Positions 35,598 to 45,225 are shown, numbered from the stretch's first letter. The stretch: DNA of 62,957 nt from an uncultured Drancourtella sp. (GCA_937880845.1 CALFLL010000014.1:1-62957); one strand, 5' to 3'. Numbers and translations: made by a program. The notes: generated by a model from the letters alone, not told the origin.

Positions 35598-35981
35598 TTA
35601 AAATTCTACTTTTCCGGAATCTGTTCCATTCACAACATAATAAACCGATGCTTCTTCCGGTTTCACATACAGACAGATTTCTTTGATGTCTCCCACTTTT
35701 TTGCCGGACAATTTTGTCCATTTTTTCTTCACAGCGGAAATCATCTCTTTTTCTTCAACTTCTTTTCCCATGTACTGTACATATGTTTTCACTTTTATTT
35801 CTTTTTTTGTTGTTCTTTTTGCCGGAGTTTTCTTTACTTCTTTAACTTCTTTTTCTTCTGTTCCTACTTCTTTTTTGACCTGTCCTGCTGTTTCTTTTAC
35901 AACATCTTTTTCTTCCTTTTCAGCTTTTGCAGCTTCGGCCATTTTAGCCGCTTTTGCTATTGCACGTTCTCTTGCCATCAT
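35598..35981 (-). CDS. DUF6465 family protein, function unknown
   Basis: This 127-residue protein has a long, Lys/Glu/Ala-rich N-terminal region (1-65), probably helical or disordered, with KKTPAKRTTKKEIKVKTYVQY. A compact C-terminal domain follows, VEEKEMISAVKKKWTKLSG ... EICLYVKPEEASVYYVVN, about 60 residues. The C-terminal half resembles DUF6465 proteins common in Lachnospiraceae. There is no signal peptide or membrane segment. AGGAGG is four bases before the first ATG. It has its own promoter and terminator. No function is known. Confidence 0.82.
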   Translation of the reverse strand: MMARERAIAKAAKMAEAAKAEKEEKDVVKETAGQVKKEVGTEEKEVKEVKKTPAKRTTKKEIKVKTYVQYMGKEVEEKEMISAVKKKWTKLSGKKVGDIKEICLYVKPEEASVYYVVNGTDSGKVEF

Positions 35982-36042
35982 AAATCCTCCTAATGAAACC
36001 TTTTCATTACAGTCTAATGCCTAACAAAACTAGCTGTTCCTT

Positions 36043-36070
36043 ATTATACCACTTTTTTTTCAAAATGCAA
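36043..36070 (-). promoter_or_regulatory. promoter of the DUF6465 gene
   Basis: Minus-strand TTGCAT (36065-36070) and TATAAT (36043-36048) are 16 bases apart. It lies just past the galM stop codon. Confidence 0.65.
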
Positions 36071-36081
36071 TAACCGCATAT

Positions 36082-37122
36082 CTATTCAATGTTTTTGAAT
36101 TTATATATGGTTTTTGTCTGAAAAATCTCATCTGCTTTGCAAATTGGAGCCTCAAAATTTTCATGATGAATCGCATCAGGAAAGTACTGTGTTTCAAAGC
36201 AGATTCCACCATGTTTTCCGTATACCTTTCCGCCTTTCCCTGCTTCCTGTTCCAATCCGTTTGACGTATACATCTGCATTCCGGGCAGATCGGTATATAT
36301 TTCCATTCCGATTCCGGTTTGTTTTGAAAAAACTTCTGCAACTTTTTCAAATTTTCCTCTGTTTTTTAACACCCAGTTATGATCATATCCTCCGGCAATG
36401 TTTAATGGACCAAAGTCTTCATTTATTTCTTTTCCGATTAACTTAGCTTTTGTGAAATCCATTGGCGTACCTGCTACATCGCTCAAAACTCCGGTCGGAA
36501 TCAATTCTTCGTCTATTTCCGTAAAAGCATCGGAATCAATCTGTACTTCATGATTCAGAGTAGTTCCTCCTCCTTCACCGTTTAAATTGAAATAGCTGTG
36601 GTTCGTCATATTTAAAATAGTATCCTGAGAACAAATGCCCTTATAAGAAATCCTGATTTCATTTTCCTCCGTCAGTGTATAAGAAACTTCAATCCTCAGA
36701 TCCCCCGGATATCCCTGGTCTTTGTCCGGACTGAAAAGTGCAAACGTTACGGAATCGCCTCCCGCATTTTTAACCTCCCACAATCTCTTATTATAAAAAT
36801 CCAATCCGCTATGAAGATTATTGTTCTTCTCGTTTGCCGTCAATTCATAATGCTTTCCGTTCAACTCAAAAGCTGCTCCGCCAATACGGTTTGCATTTCT
36901 TCCTACTGTTGCACCAAAAAAACAAGTTCCGGCCTCATATCCTGCCACGTCATCATATCCAAGCACAACATCGGTATCATTTCCATCTTTATCTTTTACA
37001 ACAACATTTACAAGTGTTGCTCCAAAGTCTGTAACTCTGATTTTCATCCCATTGTTATTTTCCAACGTATAAAGCGTTGCCGCCTGTCCCGAAACAGTCT
37101 GTCCAAAGTTTTCTTTTTTCAT
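36082..37122 (-). CDS. galM: aldose 1-epimerase (mutarotase)
   Basis: It interconverts alpha and beta anomers of sugars such as galactose or glucose in the cytoplasm. The 346 residues show RNANRIGGAAFELNG near 75-89, the catalytic His in NMTNHSYFNLNGE near 170, and the catalytic Glu in CFETQYFPDAIHH near 308. AAGGGAT lies before the ATG. It is a single gene between the lysine-type transporter and DUF6465. No galactose operon genes are adjacent. Confidence 0.94.
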   Translation of the reverse strand: MKKENFGQTVSGQAATLYTLENNNGMKIRVTDFGATLVNVVVKDKDGNDTDVVLGYDDVAGYEAGTCFFGATVGRNANRIGGAAFELNGKHYELTANEKNNNLHSGLDFYNKRLWEVKNAGGDSVTFALFSPDKDQGYPGDLRIEVSYTLTEENEIRISYKGICSQDTILNMTNHSYFNLNGEGGGTTLNHEVQIDSDAFTEIDEELIPTGVLSDVAGTPMDFTKAKLIGKEINEDFGPLNIAGGYDHNWVLKNRGKFEKVAEVFSKQTGIGMEIYTDLPGMQMYTSNGLEQEAGKGGKVYGKHGGICFETQYFPDAIHHENFEAPICKADEIFQTKTIYKFKNIE

Positions 37123-37250
37123 TATTTTATCCCTTTCTTTGAAATTAAGGTATAACTATAAAACCTTTTTATTACTGTTTACACTATACTCCATAATGTC
37201 TTCTAATACAAGTGAGATTGTTCTATTCGACCTTCCTTTTTATTCCCGTG

Positions 37251-38870
37251 TTATGCCTCTTCTGTCGTTCCAAATATTTTTCTAAGAACTATAAGCACCA
37301 GAATCATTAATGCAATTCCAATCGGCAGTGCAATCCAGGCATTTTGTACAAAACCGGCAATAATATATGTAACAAAAGATATCGTTGCTGCTGTTACTGC
37401 ATATGGAAGCTGGGTAGAAACATGATTTACATGGTTACACTGTGCTCCTGCCGAAGACATGATCGTTGTATCGGAAATCGGTGAACAGTGATCCCCACAT
37501 ACTGCTCCTGCCATACATGCGGAGATGGAAATGATCATTAAAGTCGGGTTTGTATTTTCAAATACGGCTACAACAATCGGGATTAAAATACCAAACGTTC
37601 CCCAGCTTGTTCCTGTCGCAAATGCCAGGAAGCATCCTACAAGAAATATAATGGCCGGAAGCATGTTCATCAATCCCTGTGCAGATGACTCCATGATGTT
37701 AGCCACAAATGTTGCTGCTCCAAGGTTATCTGTCATTGTTTTTAACGTCCATGCAAATGTAAGGATCAAAATCGCCGGTACCATTTCTTTAAATCCTTCC
37801 GGCACACACCCCATACATTCTCTGAATGACAATACTTTACGTGATGCATAAAAAACAACCGTGATAAGAAGACCAAAGAAACTTCCGATTGCAAGCCCTT
37901 CCGAAGCATTACTCTGTGAAAATGCCGTCACAAAGTCTGTACCGCCGAAAAATCCTCCTGTATAAATCATTCCGATCACACAGCATACTACCAAAGAAAG
38001 TACCGGAAGTATCAGATCAAATACATGACCTTTTGTTTTTCTTGTTTCTGCGTTTTCTGCATTGCCAAACGGTCTGTCTCCTGTTGTATAAAGATCCCCT
38101 TTTAATGCATTTCTTTCATGAGTCTTCATACTTCCATAGTCAACACGAAGCATTGTTAATCCAATCATCATGACAATCGTCAACAATGCATAAAAATTAT
38201 ATGGAATGGCTTGGATAAAAATAGAAAATCCGTCTTCTCCTTCTACATAACTTGATACTGCCGCTGCCCATGAAGAAATCGGTGCAATAATGCACACCGG
38301 AGCCGCGGTTGCATCAATAAGATACGCGAGTTTTGCTCTGGATACATGATGTCGATCCGTAACAGGACGCATAACGCTTCCTACCGTCAGACAATTAAAA
38401 TAGTCATCGATAAAAATCATTACACCAAGTGCGATTGTTGCCAACTGTGCCCCTACACGGGTTTTGATTCTTTTCCCTGCCCATTCTCCAAAAGCTGCAG
38501 ATCCGCCTGCTTGATTCATCATACTGACAATAATCCCAAGAATCACCAAAAATATAAGAATACCAACATTTCCCGGATCTGTTAGGACTTTTACAATACC
38601 GTTATCAAGAACCTGCTTGATAGTTCCTTCAAAACTGAAATCAGAAGCAAAAATCCCCCCTACGACAATTCCCACAAACAGGGAACTATACACTTCTTTT
38701 GTAATCAAAGCAAGTGCAATGGCCACAACCGGAGGTACCAATGCCCAAAATGTTGCATACATATCCGGTTTTACATCTTTTCCATCCCCCGCAAATACAG
38801 TCAGCGAAAAAACGGATGTCATGATCAGAACCATCAATATCACTTTTAAAATCTTTCCTGTTTTTTTCAT
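37251..38870 (-). CDS. lysW: NhaC-superfamily transporter, predicted lysine transporter (LysW-type)
   Basis: The 539-residue membrane protein has an N-terminal hydrophobic/signal-like segment and about twelve membrane spans. GAVCGDHCSPISDTTI near 420-435 is the NhaC-superfamily site. IDATAAPVCIIAPISSWAAA is a second conserved motif. A lysine riboswitch directly upstream makes lysine the likely substrate. This matches the riboswitch-linked NhaC-type lysine transporters described for Firmicutes as LysW. GGAG lies 11 bases before the ATG. The name is an inference from context, not from a direct match. Confidence 0.85.
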   Translation of the reverse strand: MKKTGKILKVILMVLIMTSVFSLTVFAGDGKDVKPDMYATFWALVPPVVAIALALITKEVYSSLFVGIVVGGIFASDFSFEGTIKQVLDNGIVKVLTDPGNVGILIFLVILGIIVSMMNQAGGSAAFGEWAGKRIKTRVGAQLATIALGVMIFIDDYFNCLTVGSVMRPVTDRHHVSRAKLAYLIDATAAPVCIIAPISSWAAAVSSYVEGEDGFSIFIQAIPYNFYALLTIVMMIGLTMLRVDYGSMKTHERNALKGDLYTTGDRPFGNAENAETRKTKGHVFDLILPVLSLVVCCVIGMIYTGGFFGGTDFVTAFSQSNASEGLAIGSFFGLLITVVFYASRKVLSFRECMGCVPEGFKEMVPAILILTFAWTLKTMTDNLGAATFVANIMESSAQGLMNMLPAIIFLVGCFLAFATGTSWGTFGILIPIVVAVFENTNPTLMIISISACMAGAVCGDHCSPISDTTIMSSAGAQCNHVNHVSTQLPYAVTAATISFVTYIIAGFVQNAWIALPIGIALMILVLIVLRKIFGTTEEA

Positions 38871-38951
38871 GTTCTCTCTTTCTCCTCTTCTATTTTAAAA
38901 TTTCTGAATACTGAGAAACGATTCTATAAAACAATTTCGTAAAAAGCTCTA

Positions 38952-39220
38952 ACAAAAAAAGCCATGAGTGTATATGCAAAACACACTCATGGCTTTAAAA
39001 TATATCTAAAAACCTACGATAGCGCTCCACATATGTGACAGTACGCTGCATATTCTGCATACGTCCCAGAAAAATTTCTTACGGCCTTGAAATTTTTCTT
39101 CGGCAGTTTCCCCTTTCTCTTCTGCGGATGGTCCGTCCGTCTTTTCAGAAAATACTGATGAATCCTGCGCCTCTATCATTTCTCAAATATTGCTTCCTTT
39201 TGGAAGTCCTTTATTCAGTT
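38952..39220 (-). promoter_or_regulatory. lysine riboswitch (L-box) with terminator
   Basis: The aptamer spans about 39018-39178. On the minus strand I read GATAGAGGCGC...TCATCAGTA, AAAGGGGAAACTGCCGAAG, CTGGGACGTATGCAGAATATGCAG (in pieces), and ACTGTCAC...GTGGAGCGCTATC, the ordered conserved blocks of the L-box. A strong terminator, AAAGCCATGAGTGTG / ACACTCATGGCTTT plus T-run, lies at about 38956-38997. Lysine binding should promote termination ahead of the transporter gene. It explains most of the 379-base gap. Confidence 0.95.
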
Positions 39221-39226
39221 TTTCTT

Positions 39227-39255
39227 ACTATATCATATTTCTTTTTTATCTACAA
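39227..39255 (-). promoter_or_regulatory. promoter of the lysine riboswitch
   Basis: Minus-strand TTGTAG (39250-39255) and TATAGT (39227-39232) are 17 bases apart. The -35 box overlaps the TAG stop codon of the NUDIX gene. Confidence 0.75.
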
Positions 39256-39729
39256 GTATAATTTTTCTCCGTTTAACACGGCCTCTGTCAGCTTATCCTT
39301 TTCATAGTGCAGTTTAAGAGAGAAAAATGGAGCGTTTTCATCAAAAAGTCTGAAAAAAATACGATCTCCTTCCCACAGATTTAAGTTTGAAATCTCTGCT
39401 TTTGGAATCCATTCCAGAGTTCCTTCGTTACATTCTCCGATTTCTCCTTCAAATCCATCTATAGTATACAGACAGATGTATTCCGGCTCCTGTAAATCAC
39501 AGATAAAAGTTAAAATCCCTCTAAATCGGAAGGAAGTAACTGTAAGTCCCGTTTCCTCCAATGCTTCTCTTTTCAAACATTCTTCCGGGCTTTCCCCGTA
39601 TTCAAATTTTCCTCCTATTCCAATCCACTTATCCTGATTGACATCATTCTTTTTTTTCACGCGGTGAAGCATCAGATATGCATCATTCTTTTCTATATAT
39701 CCAAGTGTGGTCATTTGTACTTTTGGCAT
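39250..39729 (-). CDS. NUDIX hydrolase (8-oxo-dGTP diphosphatase-like)
   Basis: The 159-residue cytoplasmic pyrophosphohydrolase carries the full NUDIX box GX5EX7REUXEEXGU as G...FEYGESPEECLKREALEETGL near 40-62. WIGIGGKFEYGE is typical of MutT-like proteins that clean damaged nucleotides, but the substrate cannot be read from sequence. It starts two bases after the AI-2E-like gene ends, so it is co-transcribed. It is the last gene of the tig-clp-lon unit, and the next promoter begins in its stop codon. Confidence 0.9.
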   Translation of the reverse strand: MPKVQMTTLGYIEKNDAYLMLHRVKKKNDVNQDKWIGIGGKFEYGESPEECLKREALEETGLTVTSFRFRGILTFICDLQEPEYICLYTIDGFEGEIGECNEGTLEWIPKAEISNLNLWEGDRIFFRLFDENAPFFSLKLHYEKDKLTEAVLNGEKLYL

Positions 39730-39731
39730 CT

Positions 39732-40877
39732 TTATCCCTCTTTAAAATTCAAAATTCCTTTTATCAAAATTTTCAAATCATCTAATATATAGTCAAAAGC
39801 TCCCGCCTTATAAAGGTTGACTACGATCATTCCGACAGGAACTGCCAAAATCATTCCGATCAACCCGGCCACTTTATATCCTGCATACAATAATATCAGC
39901 GTAAACAACGGATTCAGACCTACGCTGTCTCCCACCAATTTTGGTTGAATAATTTGTCTTACAAGCTGTGTAATGCCATAAAGAACCAAAAGGCCGATCG
40001 CCATTTTATAGTTACCAACAAAAAGTTTAAATACAGCCCACGGAATCAACGCTGTTCCGGTTCCAAAAAAAGGCAGAAAATCAAGTATGGCAATCAAAAT
40101 CGCAAGCAACAGGGCGTAGGGTTCCTTCAAAATCAAAAATCCGATAAATAAAATAATCCCCACAACGAACATAATTTTAAACTGTGCTTTAAAATAACCG
40201 CCTACCGCATATTTTAAATTATATACTACCATGGTCATTCTTTCTTCAATGGCTTTTGGTGCCATTTTTTTGCTCCATTGAATAATTTCTTCTCTTTGTG
40301 CAATAAAGAAATATGCCGATACCAGTGCTACAATAAAAGAAACCAAAATTCCAGGGATACTCTTTACTACACTTCCTGTCGCCTCCACTGCCGGATTTCC
40401 AATTTGTGCAATCAACTTTCCGGCTCCGTCATTCATGTTTCGGATTAATCCGTTCCAACCTTCTTGGATTTCTTTTGGAAACATTTGATAAATTCCCTGA
40501 AACCTCTCTCCTATTTCTTTTAATCCCAGCTCCAAATTTTTATATAAGTCGGATGCATTATTAATAACCATATAGACTTCTTCCACCAGCTTACTGATTC
40601 CAAGATAGCCAAGTCCCACAACCGCCGCAATGGCAAGTATCATAATCAAAGCAGAGCCGAATTTTTTCTTAATCTTTAATCTTTTTTCCAACCATCCGGC
40701 AAGTGGATATGCGAAAAACGAAATACACCATCCGACTACAAAAGGCATGAAAAACAACACTCCTGTTATTCCCGCCACTATAAACAGCCCTGTTCCCAGA
40801 AGACTGAAAAACAAACTCAATGCTACTTTCCAGTACGGTCTTGTATCTTTCTTTTTTTCTTCCGGAAGTTCTTCCAT
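39732..40877 (-). CDS. AI-2E family transporter-like membrane protein
   Basis: The 381-residue inner-membrane protein has about eight hydrophobic segments. Two run together near the N terminus (SLFFSLLGTGLFIVAGITG and PFVVGWCISFFAYPLAGW). The family's central IDFLPFFGTGTALIPWA segment and GDSVGLNPLFTLILLYAGYK follow near the C terminus. It belongs to the AI-2E/PerM family (PF01594). GGGGAGG eight bases before the ATG at 40877 fixes the start, one base after ysxC. The substrate is uncertain; quorum-sensing export is only one described role. Confidence 0.9.
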   Translation of the reverse strand: MEELPEEKKKDTRPYWKVALSLFFSLLGTGLFIVAGITGVLFFMPFVVGWCISFFAYPLAGWLEKRLKIKKKFGSALIMILAIAAVVGLGYLGISKLVEEVYMVINNASDLYKNLELGLKEIGERFQGIYQMFPKEIQEGWNGLIRNMNDGAGKLIAQIGNPAVEATGSVVKSIPGILVSFIVALVSAYFFIAQREEIIQWSKKMAPKAIEERMTMVVYNLKYAVGGYFKAQFKIMFVVGIILFIGFLILKEPYALLLAILIAILDFLPFFGTGTALIPWAVFKLFVGNYKMAIGLLVLYGITQLVRQIIQPKLVGDSVGLNPLFTLILLYAGYKVAGLIGMILAVPVGMIVVNLYKAGAFDYILDDLKILIKGILNFKEG

Positions 40878-40878
40878 A

Positions 40879-41484
40879 CTATTCCTCCCCGCTATTTGTT
40901 TCAAATAACTTTGACTCAGCATACGCCCAAATTTCTTCTCTTCCCTGCTTTGTCTGAGCAGAAAACGGAATGATGGTTGTTCCTTTTACAACCTGAAGTC
41001 CTTCTCTGATCAGTTTCAGCTGTTTTTGCACCTGGCTTCTTTTTATCTTGTCCAGTTTCGTTGCAATAATAACTGGTTGATATCCTTGATTTAAAATCCA
41101 TTCATACATTATTCTGTCATTTGCAGACGGTGCATGACGAATATCTATCAAAAGGAAGACTGCCTTTAACTGTGCAGATTGATGGAGATACCTCTCGATC
41201 AATTTTCCCCATGCGATTTTCTCCTGTTCGGATACTTTCGCATATCCATATCCGGGAAGGTCTACAAGATACATTTCATCATTGATATTATAAAAATTGA
41301 TTGTCTGAGTTTTACCCGGAGTTGCAGAAATTCTTGCCAGTGATTTCCGGTTCATCAATGCATTAATCAAGGACGATTTCCCTACATTGGATTTTCCTGC
41401 AAAAGCGATTTCCGGTTTGTCATTTTCAGGAAGTACGCTTGTAATTCCACACACTGTTTCCAAAGATACATTCTTAATTACCAT
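40879..41484 (-). CDS. ysxC: ribosome biogenesis GTPase YsxC/EngB
   Basis: It is an essential GTPase in assembly of the 50S subunit. The 201 residues show G1 GKSNVGKSS near residue 30, G2 TPGKTQT, G3 DLPGYGY, and G4 TKLDK near 143. The short length with no extra domain is typical. The stop sits one base before the next start. It is preceded by lon at 14 bases, a neighbourhood (lon-ysxC) also seen in Bacillus. Confidence 0.95.
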   Translation of the reverse strand: MVIKNVSLETVCGITSVLPENDKPEIAFAGKSNVGKSSLINALMNRKSLARISATPGKTQTINFYNINDEMYLVDLPGYGYAKVSEQEKIAWGKLIERYLHQSAQLKAVFLLIDIRHAPSANDRIMYEWILNQGYQPVIIATKLDKIKRSQVQKQLKLIREGLQVVKGTTIIPFSAQTKQGREEIWAYAESKLFETNSGEE

Positions 41485-41498
41485 ATCACTTTCTCCTT

Positions 41499-43823
41499 TT
41501 ATTCTTCTTCTGAAAAGCTCATTTTTAAAACTTCATCCATTCTTGACACATATCGGATATCCAATCCTCTCGTGATTTCCTGAGATATTTCCTGTACATC
41601 CTGTTCATTTTCCGTAGGAACCAAAACTCGTTTTATTCCTGCATTTTTGGCTGCCAGAAGCTTTTCTTTCAATCCGCCAATCGGAAGGACTCTGCCTCGC
41701 AGTGTGATTTCTCCTGTCATTGCCACATCGGCTCTGACCTTCTTTTTCGTAACTGCCGAAAGGATTGCCGTTGCCATGGTAATACCTGCAGAAGGTCCGT
41801 CTTTCGGGACTGCTCCTTCCGGAATATGAACATGGATATCATGATTTTCAAAAAAATCATCCTCTATCTGATACTCCGCACTGATAGAACGGATGTAACT
41901 GATTCCTGTTTGGGCAGATTCTTTCATTACATCTCCCATCTGTCCTGTAAGCATCAATTTTCCTTTTCCGTTCAGGACATTTACTTCAATCTGAAGGGTA
42001 TCGCCACCTACACTGGTCCAAGCAAGCCCTCTGACAATTCCTATTTCATCTTCACTGTTTGCCATTTGATATCTGTATTTCTCTTTCCCAAGATATTTAG
42101 ACAGGTTTCGTTCTGTAATACGAACTTTTTCTTTTTTTGTTTCCAGAATTTCTTTCGCAGACTTTCTGCAAAGTTCCCCGATGGTACGTTCCAATGTACG
42201 AACTCCCGCTTCTTTTGTATAGTTTCGGATTATTTTCCAAAGCGCCCCTTCCGAAACGGAAAGCAATCCGTCTGCAAGTCCATGGCGTTCTAACTGTTTT
42301 TGAAGCAAATGTTCTTTTACAATGTGCATCTTTTCGTTTTCCGTATAACTGGAAATCATAATGACTTCCATTCTGTCAAGTAACGGTCTTGGAATTGTCT
42401 GAAGCGTATTGGCTGTTGTTACAAATATTACTTCCGATAAATCCAATGGCACTTCCAGATAATGATCTCTGAACTTTTTGTTCTGCTCACTGTCAAGCAC
42501 TTCCAGTAAAGCAGAAAAAGTGTCTCCTTTATAATCTGTACTTACTTTATCTATTTCATCCAAAAGCATAACCGGATTTTTTACCCCGGCCTTTCTCATT
42601 CCATCCGCTATACGTCCCGGCATAGCACCGACATATGTTTTTCTGTGTCCTCGTATTTCTGCCTCATCTCTAACTCCTCCAAGAGAAATTCTTACAAACG
42701 GCCGTTTCATAGATTCGGCAAGTGATTTTGCGACAGATGTCTTTCCTGTTCCCGGAGGGCCTGCAAGGCACAAGATCGGACTTTTACTTTTTTGTGTCAG
42801 TGCCCGTACTGCAAGATATTCCAATATTCTTTCCTTCACATCTTCCAGACCGTAGTGTCTTTTTTCCAACACCTCTTTTGCATGGGCAATGTCCGTATCT
42901 TCTTCGGCTTTCTTATCCCACGGCATCTCTAACATCGTTTCGATATAGGTTCGGATCACCCCCGCCTCTGTTGGATTATTCACTGCATTTTTAAATCGTT
43001 TGATTTCTTTTTTCAGCTTTTCCATCACTTCTTTCGGTGCCTGCAGGGTATTTACTTCCTTTTCAAATTCTTCTGCATCCGAAAGAGTTCCGTCATCACC
43101 TAATTCTTCTCGAATGTATTTAAGCTGTTCTCTTAAAATATATTCTCTTTGGCTTTTGTCAATCCGTTCTTTCACTCTCTTTTCGATTTCTGCGGCAATT
43201 TCAACCGCATTTGTTTCTTCTTCTATTTTTTTCATCAGAAGATAGTATCGTTCCTGTAGATCATCCTCATCCAGCATCTGCTGCAGATCTTCTGATTTCA
43301 TAGGAAGATTTGCAATGATTTCCTCTGTCATCTCGTATACATCTTCAATCTTCATAATATCATCCAGAATCCCCATCGGAATTCTTCTTGTTCGTTTTGC
43401 ATACAAAGTAAGATTATCATATAATGCTTTCTTCATTCCTTCTTCCGTAATATTTTCCGGAAGTTCGGATCGTATCTCTTCCGAGAAGGCAATATCTGCT
43501 TCCCAAAAGGCTCCGTTATCCCTCATTTCTTTGAGAACCGCTCTTTTTTCTCCATATACCATAATGCGAAGTCCCTGTTGAGGTGCCTTTACTACCTGCT
43601 TGATCTCTGCCAAAACACCGGTACTGTAAAGTTCTTCCATGGACGGCTCTTCTGTTTCGCTTTTTTTCTGTGTGACAAGAAAAATCTTTTGGTCTTTAAT
43701 CATTGCCTGCTGTACCGATTCCATAGATTGTGCTCTTCCTATATCAAAATGTACTGCCATTTTGGGAAAGATTGTCATTCCGCGCAATGGTATCATCGGT
43801 ATTCCGTTCATCTGTTCTTTCAT
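41499..43823 (-). CDS. lon: ATP-dependent Lon protease
   Basis: This cytoplasmic AAA+ serine protease degrades misfolded and regulatory proteins. It has 774 residues from the chosen ATG. An N-terminal substrate domain (1-200) and a coiled coil come first. The AAA+ module has Walker A GPPGTGKT near 350 and Walker B MLLDEIDK. The C-terminal protease has the catalytic serine in PKDGPSAGIT and the lysine in GLKEKLLAAKNAG. GGAGG lies six bases before 43823; two earlier in-frame ATGs lie upstream of that site. A hairpin without a T-run lies between clpX and lon (GTGCAGGTAA / TTACCTGCAT, about 43849-43876), perhaps a partial terminator. Confidence 0.96.
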   Translation of the reverse strand: MKEQMNGIPMIPLRGMTIFPKMAVHFDIGRAQSMESVQQAMIKDQKIFLVTQKKSETEEPSMEELYSTGVLAEIKQVVKAPQQGLRIMVYGEKRAVLKEMRDNGAFWEADIAFSEEIRSELPENITEEGMKKALYDNLTLYAKRTRRIPMGILDDIMKIEDVYEMTEEIIANLPMKSEDLQQMLDEDDLQERYYLLMKKIEEETNAVEIAAEIEKRVKERIDKSQREYILREQLKYIREELGDDGTLSDAEEFEKEVNTLQAPKEVMEKLKKEIKRFKNAVNNPTEAGVIRTYIETMLEMPWDKKAEEDTDIAHAKEVLEKRHYGLEDVKERILEYLAVRALTQKSKSPILCLAGPPGTGKTSVAKSLAESMKRPFVRISLGGVRDEAEIRGHRKTYVGAMPGRIADGMRKAGVKNPVMLLDEIDKVSTDYKGDTFSALLEVLDSEQNKKFRDHYLEVPLDLSEVIFVTTANTLQTIPRPLLDRMEVIMISSYTENEKMHIVKEHLLQKQLERHGLADGLLSVSEGALWKIIRNYTKEAGVRTLERTIGELCRKSAKEILETKKEKVRITERNLSKYLGKEKYRYQMANSEDEIGIVRGLAWTSVGGDTLQIEVNVLNGKGKLMLTGQMGDVMKESAQTGISYIRSISAEYQIEDDFFENHDIHVHIPEGAVPKDGPSAGITMATAILSAVTKKKVRADVAMTGEITLRGRVLPIGGLKEKLLAAKNAGIKRVLVPTENEQDVQEISQEITRGLDIRYVSRMDEVLKMSFSEEE

Positions 43824-43885
43824 CGTTTCCTCCATATTCAACAAAACGGATGCAGGTAATCTATTTTACCTGCACCCGCCTTTTC

Positions 43886-45136
43886 CTATGCACTTTCAGA
43901 TTGTCTTTTTTCATGCTCGGTTTTTACAACCCCTGTTCCATTTACCACATCTTTTGTAATGATGCAAGTCTTCAAGGTTTCATCTGACGGTGCCTTATAC
44001 ATAATATCCATCATTATATTTTCCATGATTGCCCGTAGTCCTCTCGCTCCTGTATTTCTTGCGATTGAGCGGTCTGCAATCGCTTCCAATGCATCTCTGT
44101 CAAAAACCAGGTCTACACCGTCAAGCTCCAATAATTTCTGATATTGTTTTACAATCGAACTCTTTGGTTCTGTTAAGATCTTGATCAAGTCTTCTCTGTC
44201 CAAAGATTCCAATGCTACCACAACCGGAACTCGTCCGACAAACTCGGGAATCAGACCAAATTTCACCAAATCCTGCGGTAACACCTGATTTAACAATCTG
44301 TCTAGATTATCCTCATGTTTTGTCGCAATCTCAGCATTAAATCCTATGGATTTCTGATCAATCCGCTTTTCTATGATCTTGTCAATACCTTCAAATGCTC
44401 CTCCGCAAATAAACAAGATATTCGATGTATCAATCTGATACAATTCCTGATGAGGATGTTTCCTTCCTCCCTGAGGCGGTACAGACGCAATCGTTCCTTC
44501 AATAATTTTCAATAATGCCTGCTGTACCCCTTCTCCCGATACATCCCGAGTAATAGAAGGATTCTCAGATTTTCTTGTAATCTTATCAATTTCATCTATG
44601 TAAATAATGCCATACTCTGCCCGTTCTATATCCCCGTCTGCTGCCTGAATAATCTTCAACAGGATATTCTCTACATCCTCACCTACATATCCTGCTTCTG
44701 TCAATGTTGTCGCATCAGCAATGGCAAACGGTACGTTCAACACTTTTGCGAGAGTCTGAGCAAGAAGCGTTTTTCCACTTCCGGTAGGCCCAAGCATCAG
44801 AATATTGCTCTTTTGTAATTCTACCCCAAGATCTTTTGTTGCCTTAATTCTCTTGTAATGATTATATACCGCAACAGACAGCACTTTCTTTGCTTCCTCC
44901 TGTCCGATTACATAATCGTCAAGAAATTTCTTTATCTCTTCTGGCTTAAGCAGATTGATATCTGCAAGCCCGTTGCTTTCATCTTCATATTCAAACTCTT
45001 CTTCTATAATTTCTGCACAGATTTCGATACATTCATCGCAAATGTAAGCACCGTTTGGTCCCGCAATGAGTTTACGTACCTGAGCCTGTGTTTTATTACA
45101 GAAAGAACATCTCACTACATCTTCTTTCAAAGCCAT
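43886..45136 (-). CDS. clpX: ATP-dependent Clp protease ATP-binding subunit ClpX
   Basis: This is the AAA+ unfoldase that feeds proteins to ClpP. The 416 residues begin with a zinc-binding domain, CSFCNKTQ...CDECIEIC (about 11-41). Walker A is GPTGSGKT near 117, and Walker B is IIYIDEIDK near 180. The ClpP-docking IGF loop appears as KSIGFNAE near 268. A hairpin of about 45 bases lies in the 89-base gap from clpP, with no clear T-run. The gene lies between clpP and lon. Confidence 0.97.
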   Translation of the reverse strand: MALKEDVVRCSFCNKTQAQVRKLIAGPNGAYICDECIEICAEIIEEEFEYEDESNGLADINLLKPEEIKKFLDDYVIGQEEAKKVLSVAVYNHYKRIKATKDLGVELQKSNILMLGPTGSGKTLLAQTLAKVLNVPFAIADATTLTEAGYVGEDVENILLKIIQAADGDIERAEYGIIYIDEIDKITRKSENPSITRDVSGEGVQQALLKIIEGTIASVPPQGGRKHPHQELYQIDTSNILFICGGAFEGIDKIIEKRIDQKSIGFNAEIATKHEDNLDRLLNQVLPQDLVKFGLIPEFVGRVPVVVALESLDREDLIKILTEPKSSIVKQYQKLLELDGVDLVFDRDALEAIADRSIARNTGARGLRAIMENIMMDIMYKAPSDETLKTCIITKDVVNGTGVVKTEHEKRQSESA

Positions 45137-45225
45137 TCTTGCACCTCATTTTTCATACTCTCCGCATCATTCAAGAAACACGGAAAGGGGATGCCCCATC
45201 GTTCTGGAACAGCCCCTTGTCTTTC

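Noticed and set aside
35500..35721. 73-codon minus-strand frame overlapping DUF6465 and its terminator
   Set aside because: It spans a terminator, lacks a ribosome site and is out of frame with the real gene.
45176..45225. hairpin between clpP and clpX as terminator
   Set aside because: No T-run follows on the minus strand; the genes are almost always co-transcribed.
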